Shown: positions 33,027-39,867 of the stretch, piece after piece
Numbering within the stretch: the stretch's first letter is position 1
Layout: every line of letters begins with the position of its first letter
Assembly: GCF_001668725.1 (NCBI RefSeq)
Contig: NZ_LZKL01000059.1
Span: forward strand, 1 to 39,867
Length of the DNA: 39,867 bases
Source: Mycobacterium sp. E787
Lineage (GTDB): Bacteria; Actinomycetota; Actinomycetes; Mycobacteriales; Mycobacteriaceae
Reading direction: 5' to 3'
Made by a program: the position numbers and the translations under genes
The notes under the pieces: model-generated
Databases searched by the model: none
Told to the model about the DNA's origin: nothing
The model's input: the letters and a program-made list of their open reading frames with translations, nothing else

Positions 33027-35645
33027 CTAGGCCGGCATGACCCGGCGCTCGTCGGGACCCCACAGCGGCTGGATGCCGCCGGGCAGCCGCAACTGCGTCT
33101 CGGCGATGACCTCGGCCAGATCGCGCAGCTCGGAGTGGATGGCGTCGAGCAGTTCGGCCAGCTCCGCGCGGCGCCCGTCGCTCACCGCCTCCAGCTCCTC
33201 GGGGTGGGACCGGCGCAACTGGGTGCCGATCTCCTCCACCACCCGCTCGGGGCGCGATGACCCCGACGCGGTGGGCAGGTCCTTGAGGTCGGTCCGCAGC
33301 CGCTCCACCTGATACAGCAGCGACCGCGGGTTGCCGGCGTCGTACAGCATCAGCTCGGCCACGGCGGCCACGCTGACGTTGCCCACGGTGCGGCGCCGGT
33401 AGCTCACCGACGACTCGCACGCCACCAGCGTCGCCTCGATGATCGTCTGCTCGGCGGGCGCGCTGCGGACGTCGGTCAGCGTGGCGCGCAACAGCGCGGT
33501 CAGCCACAGGCCGCGTTCGATGCGCTTGCCGATGTCCATCATCGTCCAGCCCACGTCGCGCACCATCGACTCGCCGGCCACCCCCGACAGCGTCAGCATC
33601 CCGGCCAGCGTCTGCGCCTGGGCCGACGCCAGCAGGGCGTCCGCCTCGGCCAGCGAGTCCGGCGGCTCGGAGCGCAGCGCGAGCGCGCGTTCCACCCCGG
33701 CCAGCACGGTCCAAGTGTCGTTGGACAGCTGGTCGCGCACCGCCCGGGCGGCCAGCGCCAGGCCCTCGACCGACTGCACCAGGGACCCGGACCGGTCGGG
33801 GTCCACGGTCAGCGACCACAGCGTCGACGGGGCGACGGCGATCATCTCCGCGCCATCGCCGCCGAATCCGGTGTCATTGCCGGTGATCCGGCCCAGGGCG
33901 GCCATCAGCACCGGCACGCACTCGCTTTCCTCGGTGTCCTGGTGGTGGCGGTAGACGTGGAAGCGGTCGCGGGCGACGATCAGCAACCGGGCCATCTGCT
34001 CGGCGCGTTCGCCGTAGCGCCCCATCCAGAACAGATCGGACAGCACGCGGGGCGAGCTGACGCCCCAGGTGCCCGCGGCCGTCTTCGCCGGCTGCGGCGC
34101 CGACGGGAGCGTGACGGTCTCCGCGCGGGCGCGCTCGGTGGGGCGCACCCAGACATCCTTGGCCGCAACGGTTTTCAGCGTGTAGGCGGCGGGCCCCGGG
34201 GCCAGCACGTAGCCGGCGCCGCCGATCATCGGCGCGTAGCCGCCGCGCTGGGCCACGGTGAACAGCCGCATGCCGACACCCGCCGACGACAACACCCCGG
34301 CATGGTCGGTGGGCGCCGACGAGAACTGCGGCAGCTCCTGGCCGACCCACTGCCACGGCATGTCCTCGACGCGCGCGGCCAGCTCGGTCAGTTGCGCCGA
34401 CGAAAGTGTCGGCCCGACATAGGTTTTGCCGCCGACGGTGGACTTGATCAACAGCGACGACAGGTTGGCCAGCAGGTGCGAGCACTCGCCCGCGATGCCG
34501 CCCCAGTAGACCGGCGCCGTCCGCAGCAGCGGCTCCTCGCCGAGTAGCCGCCCGGCGAGCCCGGGCAGGAACCGCAGCAGCCCGGGGCTTTCGAGGATGC
34601 CGCTGCCCAGCGTGTTGACGACGGTCACCGTCCCGCGGTGTTGCGCCTCGACCAGGCCGACCACCCCCAGCCGGGAATCGGCGCGCAGGTCCAGCGGGTC
34701 GGTGTACTCGGCGTCGACCCGGCGCAGCACCACGTCGACGCGCTTGAGCGTGCCCAGCGAGCGCATCCACAACTTGCCGTCGCGCACCACCAGGTCCGCG
34801 CTCTCCACCAGCGGGAAGCCCAACAGGGTGGCCAGGTACGCCTGGTCGAAGGCGGTCTCGGAATAGATGCCGGGGCTGAGCACCACGACGACCGGGTCCT
34901 GGGCGACGTCGGGCGCGGCGTCGATGAGGGCCAGCCGCAACGCCTGCGCGAACGGCGTGGTCGGTCGCGGCGCGATCCGTTCGTAGACATCGGGGATCGA
35001 GTGCGCCACCACGCGCCTGTCGGCCAGCGCGTAGCCGGCGCCCGAGGGCGCCTGGGTCCAGTCGGCGTTGACCTGGAAGCTGCCGTCCGGCAGCCGGCTG
35101 ACATCGCAGGCGTGCATGAACAGCTGGTGGTGCCCGGGCACCTCGATCCCGTTGGCGGGGCGGATATAACCCGGGTGGCCGAAGACCAGCTGCGGCGGCA
35201 GGACCGCCTCGGTGAGCAGGGTGCGGGGCCCGTACAGGTCCGCCAGCACCGCGTCGAGCAGACGCGAGCGCTGCACCAGCCCGGCCTCCAGGACGTCCCA
35301 GTCGGCGGCGGAAAGCACGATCGGCAGCGCATCGAGCCGCCACGGCCGGGGCTCGTGGCCCGCGTCGACCTCGGTGTAGGTGATGCCGTCGTTGTCGATC
35401 AGGCTGTCCACCACCGAGCGCAGCCGGTTGAGCCCGGCGCGGCCGCGGTCGGCGACGGCGTCGGCCAGCTCCGACCACGCCGGCCGGACGTTGCCCTCGC
35501 GGTCGACGAACTCGTCGTAACCGGCCCCCGGGCCCTGCCGCAGGTCGAAGAGCGCCTCCTGCGCCCGCGCGGTCCGGTACCCCGCCAGCAGCCGGTCGGC
35601 GTCGTAGCGGCCGCCGCCGTCCAGTGCCGTGTCGGGAAGCGCCAT
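33027..35645 (-). CDS. Circularly permuted ATP-grasp / alpha-E domain protein (Rv2567-like)
   Basis: An 872-residue fusion. The N-terminal part (about residues 1-500) is a circularly permuted ATP-grasp domain (DUF404/DUF407 type), with LPPQLVFGHPGYIRP, the QVNADWTQAPSGAGYALADRR loop and VVVLSPGIYSETAFDQAYLA. The C-terminal part from about 540 (RVLSDLFWMGRYGERAEQMARLL) is an all-helical alpha-E domain (DUF403). In many bacteria these are separate neighbouring genes. The ATP-grasp enzyme is predicted to ligate amino acids or peptides. The ATG overlaps the upstream stop by one base (TGATG at 35643-35647), so it is coupled to the Rv2566-like gene. The open frame runs on upstream, but the homologous protein begins MALPDTALDGGGRYD. 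Confidence 0.93.
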   Translation of the reverse strand: MALPDTALDGGGRYDADRLLAGYRTARAQEALFDLRQGPGAGYDEFVDREGNVRPAWSELADAVADRGRAGLNRLRSVVDSLIDNDGITYTEVDAGHEPRPWRLDALPIVLSAADWDVLEAGLVQRSRLLDAVLADLYGPRTLLTEAVLPPQLVFGHPGYIRPANGIEVPGHHQLFMHACDVSRLPDGSFQVNADWTQAPSGAGYALADRRVVAHSIPDVYERIAPRPTTPFAQALRLALIDAAPDVAQDPVVVVLSPGIYSETAFDQAYLATLLGFPLVESADLVVRDGKLWMRSLGTLKRVDVVLRRVDAEYTDPLDLRADSRLGVVGLVEAQHRGTVTVVNTLGSGILESPGLLRFLPGLAGRLLGEEPLLRTAPVYWGGIAGECSHLLANLSSLLIKSTVGGKTYVGPTLSSAQLTELAARVEDMPWQWVGQELPQFSSAPTDHAGVLSSAGVGMRLFTVAQRGGYAPMIGGAGYVLAPGPAAYTLKTVAAKDVWVRPTERARAETVTLPSAPQPAKTAAGTWGVSSPRVLSDLFWMGRYGERAEQMARLLIVARDRFHVYRHHQDTEESECVPVLMAALGRITGNDTGFGGDGAEMIAVAPSTLWSLTVDPDRSGSLVQSVEGLALAARAVRDQLSNDTWTVLAGVERALALRSEPPDSLAEADALLASAQAQTLAGMLTLSGVAGESMVRDVGWTMMDIGKRIERGLWLTALLRATLTDVRSAPAEQTIIEATLVACESSVSYRRRTVGNVSVAAVAELMLYDAGNPRSLLYQVERLRTDLKDLPTASGSSRPERVVEEIGTQLRRSHPEELEAVSDGRRAELAELLDAIHSELRDLAEVIAETQLRLPGGIQPLWGPDERRVMPA

Positions 35646-38600
35646 CACTGCTGCACGGTACGGACGCGCCGCAGGTCGAGGATGCCCGGCGCGCCGATGT
35701 CGGTGGAGATCCGGGCCTGGCGCTCCCGGATGGCGGCCAGGTCGAGCTTGCCCGCCGTGAAGCCGGTCGCCTCGAAGCGGCGGGCGCGGCGCGACTCGGC
35801 CTCGACGGCGTTGACCGGCGGCTCGTCGTAGGCGCGGCCGCCGGGGTGGGCGACGTGGTAGGTGCAGCCGCCGCGCGACGTCCCGGTGGTGAGGTCGACC
35901 AGCTCGAAGAGCAGCGGGACGTCGGTGCTGATGGTCGGGTGCAGCGCGCTGGGCGGCTGCCAGGCCTTGAACCGCACGCCGCCGACGTGGATGTCGGGGT
36001 TGTCGGTGGCCAGCAACGGCACGGGATAGCCGTTGGCCGTCACGACGTAACGGTGCCGGTCGGCGCCGATGATGCGGACCTGGATGCGTTCGACCGACGA
36101 GTCGACGTAGCGGGCGGTGCCCGTGGCGGTGGCCTCCTCCCCGAGGGTGTTCCACGGTTCGATCGCCCCGCGCAGCTCGATCTCCACGCCGTCGAAGACC
36201 GCGGTGCCGATGCGCGGGAAGCGGAATTCGGTGAACGGGTCCAGCCAACTGGTCTCGAACGGTATGCCGTGCGCGCGCAGGTCCGCGGCGACGTCGGCGA
36301 TGTCGTGAATCAGGAAGTGCGGCAACAGGTATCGCCCGTGCAGGTTGGCGCCGTGCCGGATCAGCGGGGCGCGCAGCGGCTCGTCCCAGAACCACGCCAC
36401 CAGCGAGCGCACCAGCAGCGACTGCACCATCGCCATGCGCAGGTGCGGCGGCATCTCGAAGCCGCGCAGCTCCAGCAGCCCGAGCCTGCCGCGGGGGCCG
36501 TCGGGGCTGTACAGCTTGTCGATGCAGAACTCGGCGCGGTGGGTGTTGCCGGTGATGTCGGTCAGCAGGTGGCGCAGCGCGCGGTCGGTCACCCACGGCT
36601 TCGCTGTGTTTTTTGACCCGCCGCCCCCTAGCCGCGCGATCTCGGCGAACGCGATCTCGAGTTCGTACAGCGCCTCGGCGCGGCCCTCGTCGACGCGCGG
36701 CGCCTGCGACGTGGTGCCGACGAACCGCCCGGCGAACAGGTAGGACAGCGACGGGTGTCGCTGCCAGTAGGTCAGCAGCGAGACCAGCAGGTCGGGGCGG
36801 CGCAGCAGCGGCGAGTCCGCCGGCGTCACCCCGCCCAGCGTGATGTGGTTGCCGCCGCCGGTGCCGCCGTGGGTGCCGTCGACGTCGAACGACTCGGTGG
36901 CCAGCCGGGCCAGCCGCGCCTGTTCGTACAGGTCCTCGAGCAGCTGCGTCTGTTCGGCGAAGCTGGCGGTGGGCGGCACGTTGACCTCGATCACCCCGGG
37001 GTCCGGGGTGATCGTCACCGACCTCAGCCGCGGGTCCGGCGGCGGGCCGTAGCCCTCGATCACCACCGGGCAGTCCGCCTTGGCCGCCGCGGCCTCGACG
37101 CGGGCGACCAGGTCCACGAAGTGGTCCAGGGCCTCGGTGGGCGGCAGGAAGATGTACAGCAGGCCGCCGTGAGCCGAATGGCGGACCTCGGCGACCATGG
37201 CGGTCGGCGGCGCTCCGCCGGGTTCGACGACCTCCGCGCAGTCGGGCTCGGGCGGCGGCGCGTCGCCGGCGGACAGGGGATCGGCGTCGAACCTCGCGCG
37301 CGGGGGCCGCCAGCTGATCGAATCCAGCGGCAGCCGCAGGCCCGCCGGGGAATCGCCTTGCAGCAGCACGATCCGCCCGCGGCGCAGCCGCCAGTCCGCG
37401 CTGGCCCAGCCCGCGTCGTCGTCGCGGCGGTGCAGCGGCAGCACGAAAGCCGCCGGGGCCGTGGTGGACTCGTCGAGGCGCGCCAGCAGCGCGGCGCGCC
37501 CCGCGGCCGTGTCGGCTTCGGGGGCGAGGTCGTCGTCCGGGTCCACCGGGTCGCCGTGCGGCGTGCGCATCTTGGCGGCCAGCCGGGCCAGCGGGTCCTC
37601 GTAGGCGGGCCGCACCTGCGAGGGCGGCAGCCCGAAGCCGTCGGCCACCCCGGCGAGCACGTCGTGCGCCGCGTCGGCGGGCACCAGGCCCGGCGCCCCG
37701 TCCCAGGGATCGGCCAGCAGCGCGCCGTCGGTCCACAGCGGTCGCCCGTCGGTGCGCCAGTACAGCGCGATCTGCCAGCGCGGCAACGGCTCTCCCGGAT
37801 ACCACCTGCCCTGCCCGCGCTGGATCAGCCCCTGCGGGGCCCACACCTGTCTCAGCCGGGCGGCCAGGTCGGACGCCCGCTGCCGCTTGTGGGGGCCGTC
37901 GGCGGCGGTCGTCCACTCCTCGACCGACCCTTCCGGGGGGATGCCGACCGCCACGAACGTCGGCTCGCCGCCGACCGTCAGCCGGACGTCGGCGGCGGCC
38001 AGCCGGTCGTCGACCTGCCGCCCGACGTCGCAGATGGTCCGCCAGGCCTCGTCGGGGTAGGGCAGCGTGACGCGCGGGTCCTCGTGGACGCGGGTCACGG
38101 TGTTGGAGAACTCCAGGGTCGCTTCGCACGGCTCGGTGCCGCCGGTGATCGGCGCCGCGGTCGCCGGGTGCGGCGTGGCGGCCAGCGGGATGTGGCCCTC
38201 GCCGGCGAACAGCCCCGACGTCGGGTCCAGCCCGATCCATCCGGCGCCGGGGATGTACACCTCGGTCCACGCGTGCAGGTCGGTGAAGTCCGCGGCCGGC
38301 CCCGACGGCCCGTCGAGCGCCTCGACGTCGGAGGCCAGCTGCACCAGGTAGCCGGACACGAACCGGGCGGCCAGCCCCAGTTGCCGCAGGATCGACACCA
38401 ACAGCCATGCCGAGTCCCGGCACGAGCCGACCCCGTTGCGCAGCGTGAAATCCGGTGACTGCACGCCGGGTTCCATCCGCAGGCTGTAGGCGACGTCGGC
38501 GTTGACGGCGCGGTTGAGCGCGACCAGGAAGTCGATGGTGCGGGTGCCGTCGAGCACCGTGAAGTTCTGCAGCCACGACCGCACCAGTTCGCCCGGGCCC

Positions 38601-38992
38601 GAGCCGTCACCCGCCTCGTCGACGGGTCGCAGGTAGGGCTTGAGGTCGTCGGCCAGCTCCCTGGGGTAGGTCCACCCGCCGGTGGGCCAGGTCTCGGCCC
38701 AGTCCTCGATGAAGAAGTCGAACGGGTTGATCACCTTGAGGTCGGCGATGAGCCCGACGGTGATGGTCAGCCGGTTCATCGGATTCGGAAACACCAGCCG
38801 GGCAAGGAAGTTGCCCACCGCGTCCTGTTGCCAGTTGATGAAGTGGTCGCTCGGCTCGACCCGCAGCGAGTACGCCTCGATGGCCGTGCGGGAGTGGGGC
38901 GCCGGGCGCAGCCGCACCACGTGCGGATACACCCGGACCAGGCGGTCAAAGGTGTAGCTGGTGCGGTGCTCCAGCGCAACTTTGATGCTCAT
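35645..38992 (-). CDS. Transglutaminase-like / DUF2126 large protein (Rv2566-like)
   Basis: A 1115-residue protein. The N-terminal beta domain VALEHRTSYTFDRLVRVYPHVVRLRPAP precedes a transglutaminase-like catalytic domain with Cys191 (GVGSCRDSAWLL), His240 (DLHAWTEVYIPG) and Asp256 (GLDPTSGLF). The rest, from about residue 350, is a DUF2126 region with LTVGGEPTFV, HGGTGGGNHITLGG and WFWDEPLRAPLIRHGANLHGRYLLPHF. There is no signal peptide. It is the first gene of the operon with the ATP-grasp/alpha-E protein. The set is predicted to make and process a peptide-type metabolite or protein tag, which has not been shown. The ATG at 38992 gives the expected N-terminus. Confidence 0.93.
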   Translation of the reverse strand: MSIKVALEHRTSYTFDRLVRVYPHVVRLRPAPHSRTAIEAYSLRVEPSDHFINWQQDAVGNFLARLVFPNPMNRLTITVGLIADLKVINPFDFFIEDWAETWPTGGWTYPRELADDLKPYLRPVDEAGDGSGPGELVRSWLQNFTVLDGTRTIDFLVALNRAVNADVAYSLRMEPGVQSPDFTLRNGVGSCRDSAWLLVSILRQLGLAARFVSGYLVQLASDVEALDGPSGPAADFTDLHAWTEVYIPGAGWIGLDPTSGLFAGEGHIPLAATPHPATAAPITGGTEPCEATLEFSNTVTRVHEDPRVTLPYPDEAWRTICDVGRQVDDRLAAADVRLTVGGEPTFVAVGIPPEGSVEEWTTAADGPHKRQRASDLAARLRQVWAPQGLIQRGQGRWYPGEPLPRWQIALYWRTDGRPLWTDGALLADPWDGAPGLVPADAAHDVLAGVADGFGLPPSQVRPAYEDPLARLAAKMRTPHGDPVDPDDDLAPEADTAAGRAALLARLDESTTAPAAFVLPLHRRDDDAGWASADWRLRRGRIVLLQGDSPAGLRLPLDSISWRPPRARFDADPLSAGDAPPPEPDCAEVVEPGGAPPTAMVAEVRHSAHGGLLYIFLPPTEALDHFVDLVARVEAAAAKADCPVVIEGYGPPPDPRLRSVTITPDPGVIEVNVPPTASFAEQTQLLEDLYEQARLARLATESFDVDGTHGGTGGGNHITLGGVTPADSPLLRRPDLLVSLLTYWQRHPSLSYLFAGRFVGTTSQAPRVDEGRAEALYELEIAFAEIARLGGGGSKNTAKPWVTDRALRHLLTDITGNTHRAEFCIDKLYSPDGPRGRLGLLELRGFEMPPHLRMAMVQSLLVRSLVAWFWDEPLRAPLIRHGANLHGRYLLPHFLIHDIADVAADLRAHGIPFETSWLDPFTEFRFPRIGTAVFDGVEIELRGAIEPWNTLGEEATATGTARYVDSSVERIQVRIIGADRHRYVVTANGYPVPLLATDNPDIHVGGVRFKAWQPPSALHPTISTDVPLLFELVDLTTGTSRGGCTYHVAHPGGRAYDEPPVNAVEAESRRARRFEATGFTAGKLDLAAIRERQARISTDIGAPGILDLRRVRTVQQ

Positions 38993-39051
38993 CCGCTGAT
39001 CTCATCACAAGCGCCACAGGGTCGCAGCGCGGCGAGATTCGGCGGCGGGGC

Positions 39052-39867
39052 CTAACCGTATTGGGGGCCCGGCGGCGGGCCGGGTGGCGGTCCGGCCTGG
39101 TAGCCGCCCGGCTGCAGCGGGACCACCTGGCCGCCGGAGAGCTTGCGGTAGGTGTAGGTCAGGACCAGCACGGCGAGGGGCCCGCCGACGAGCAGCCCCA
39201 CGCCGCACAGCAACGCGCCGATGACGACGGCGGCCAGCTGCACCAGCCACGCCAGCAGGGCGTTGGCGAAGTTCGACGAGACGGTCGTGAAGCTGGACTT
39301 CAGCCCCTCGATGGCGTTCTGCGACCGATCGATGACGAACAGGATGGTGAACTGCGCGAAGATGCCGACGATGAGGCCGGGAAGGACGAAGCACGCCGAG
39401 GCGATCGAGGTCAGGATTCCGACGATGATCGCGGCGAGGATCACCGGGCCGAGGTTGCGCGGCTTGAAGAACGAGCCGACGCCGACCGGCCGGCCGTCGG
39501 CGATGTCGAGGGCTCCGGACTGGAACGAGGCCTGGGCGTAGATGCCCACCGCGTAGACGAGGATGTAGCCGACGATCATGAGGGCCAACCCGCTGGCGCT
39601 GATGTTCGCCGTGGTGGTGGCGTAGCCGTCGGAGTTGGTTGTGGTGGTGGTCGAGCCCATGCTGCCGCCGACGGGGATCAGGGCGTAGGCGGCGCCGAAC
39701 AGCACCGCGTAGATGAAGGTGGCCACGATCAACGGCACCGAGTTCTGCGAGAACTTGCCCCACGCCCAGCTGAACGCCTCACCCACGCTGTACTGCGGGC
39801 CCGGCGGTGCGGATGGGGCGCCGTAGCCGGGCCCGCAGTACAGCGTGGGTGAGGCGTTCAGCTGGGC
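39052..39867 (-). CDS. Proline/glycine-rich multi-pass membrane protein, N-terminus missing (Rv2560-like)
   Basis: The frame is open from the stop at 39052 to the window end. From GTG 39786 it codes 244 residues, but family members have a longer Pro/Gly-rich start, and the upstream codons GYGAPSAPPGPQYSVGEAF fit that. Five or six hydrophobic segments follow, with a Thr/Ser-rich outer loop after the first (GSTTTTTNSDGYATTT), then a PGGYQAGPPPGPPPGPQYG tail. It resembles the membrane domain found in DUF975-like or Rv2560-like proteins; function unknown. Bases 39826-39867 are the mirror image of 39764-39805, so residues read from there are probably not real. Confidence 0.8.
   Translation of the reverse strand, partial: AQLNASPTLYCGPGYGAPSAPPGPQYSVGEAFSWAWGKFSQNSVPLIVATFIYAVLFGAAYALIPVGGSMGSTTTTTNSDGYATTTANISASGLALMIVGYILVYAVGIYAQASFQSGALDIADGRPVGVGSFFKPRNLGPVILAAIIVGILTSIASACFVLPGLIVGIFAQFTILFVIDRSQNAIEGLKSSFTTVSSNFANALLAWLVQLAAVVIGALLCGVGLLVGGPLAVLVLTYTYRKLSGGQVVPLQPGGYQAGPPPGPPPGPQYG
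39764..39867. repeat. Perfect 42-bp inverted repeat with 20-bp loop at the window end
   Basis: Bases 39764-39805 and 39826-39867 are exact reverse complements (42 of 42) around a 20 bp centre. The inner arm codes for part of the membrane protein, so a natural 42 bp palindrome there is unlikely. The outer arm ends exactly at the last base of the window. This pattern fits a fold-back artefact at a contig end. Confidence 0.95.

Noticed and set aside
33027..38576. A single 1849-codon open frame on the minus strand
   Set aside because: Only 33027-35645 is the real ATP-grasp/alpha-E gene. Upstream of the TGATG at 35643-35647 the frame runs out of phase with the well-supported transglutaminase/DUF2126 gene and has the Arg/Ala/Gly-rich look of a GC-driven shadow frame.

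Overview
The window is high-GC actinobacterial DNA from a slow-growing Mycobacterium, probably related to the M. avium complex. Evidence is the collinearity with the M. tuberculosis block secD-secF-Rv2585c-apt-relA-ppiB-Rv2581c-hisS-dhaA-Rv2578c-Rv2577-...-aspS-...-Rv2566 (recalled gene order, not a search), a PE-family gene, a 13E12-type DUF222/HNH gene, F420-dependent enzyme families, and perfect mycobacterial LexA (SOS) boxes.

Layout. 1-7076: the 3' part of secD, then secF, an oligopeptide-binding-type lipoprotein, apt and relA, all plus strand and mostly overlapping or tightly spaced. 7170-9860: two minus-strand genes that both carry a cyclophilin domain, ppiB and a receptor Ser/Thr kinase fused to a ppiB-like extracellular domain. 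9968-11889: glyoxalase-II-like hydrolase and hisS, coupled. 11878-16294: an accessory block between hisS and dhaA holding a tandem AsnC-type regulator, a gutted SDR pseudogene, an F420-type monooxygenase, a transposase remnant and a 13E12 DUF222/HNH gene under a LexA box. 16291-18261: dhaA and the divergent radical-SAM gene (Rv2578c type), whose promoter holds a second perfect LexA box. 18263-22601: TAT-exported purple acid phosphatase, a small secreted protein, and a tight minus-strand trio (KPR-type reductase, SRPBCC protein, zinc metallopeptidase). 22673-25927: aspS, a Ddn-like protein and a FUSC-like membrane protein in one probable operon. 25922-28363: MmcQ-like protein, transglutaminase and zinc-ribbon metallopeptidase-like protein.

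28366-32855 is a second accessory block: an unpaired PE gene, a signal-less NMT1/THI5-type binding-fold protein and an SDR with an altered active site, facing a SnoaL-like protein and an FAD monooxygenase preceded by a 17-codon ORF. The block separates the transglutaminase/zinc-ribbon pair from the circularly permuted ATP-grasp/alpha-E and transglutaminase/DUF2126 genes (33027-38992), which are adjacent to that pair in M. tuberculosis. The window ends inside a proline/glycine-rich membrane protein gene. Its last 104 bases form a perfect 42-bp fold-back, most likely an assembly end artefact.

The most interesting leads are the kinase-cyclophilin receptor next to its apparent donor gene, and the SOS-controlled radical-SAM protein that ends in a sliding-clamp-like motif.
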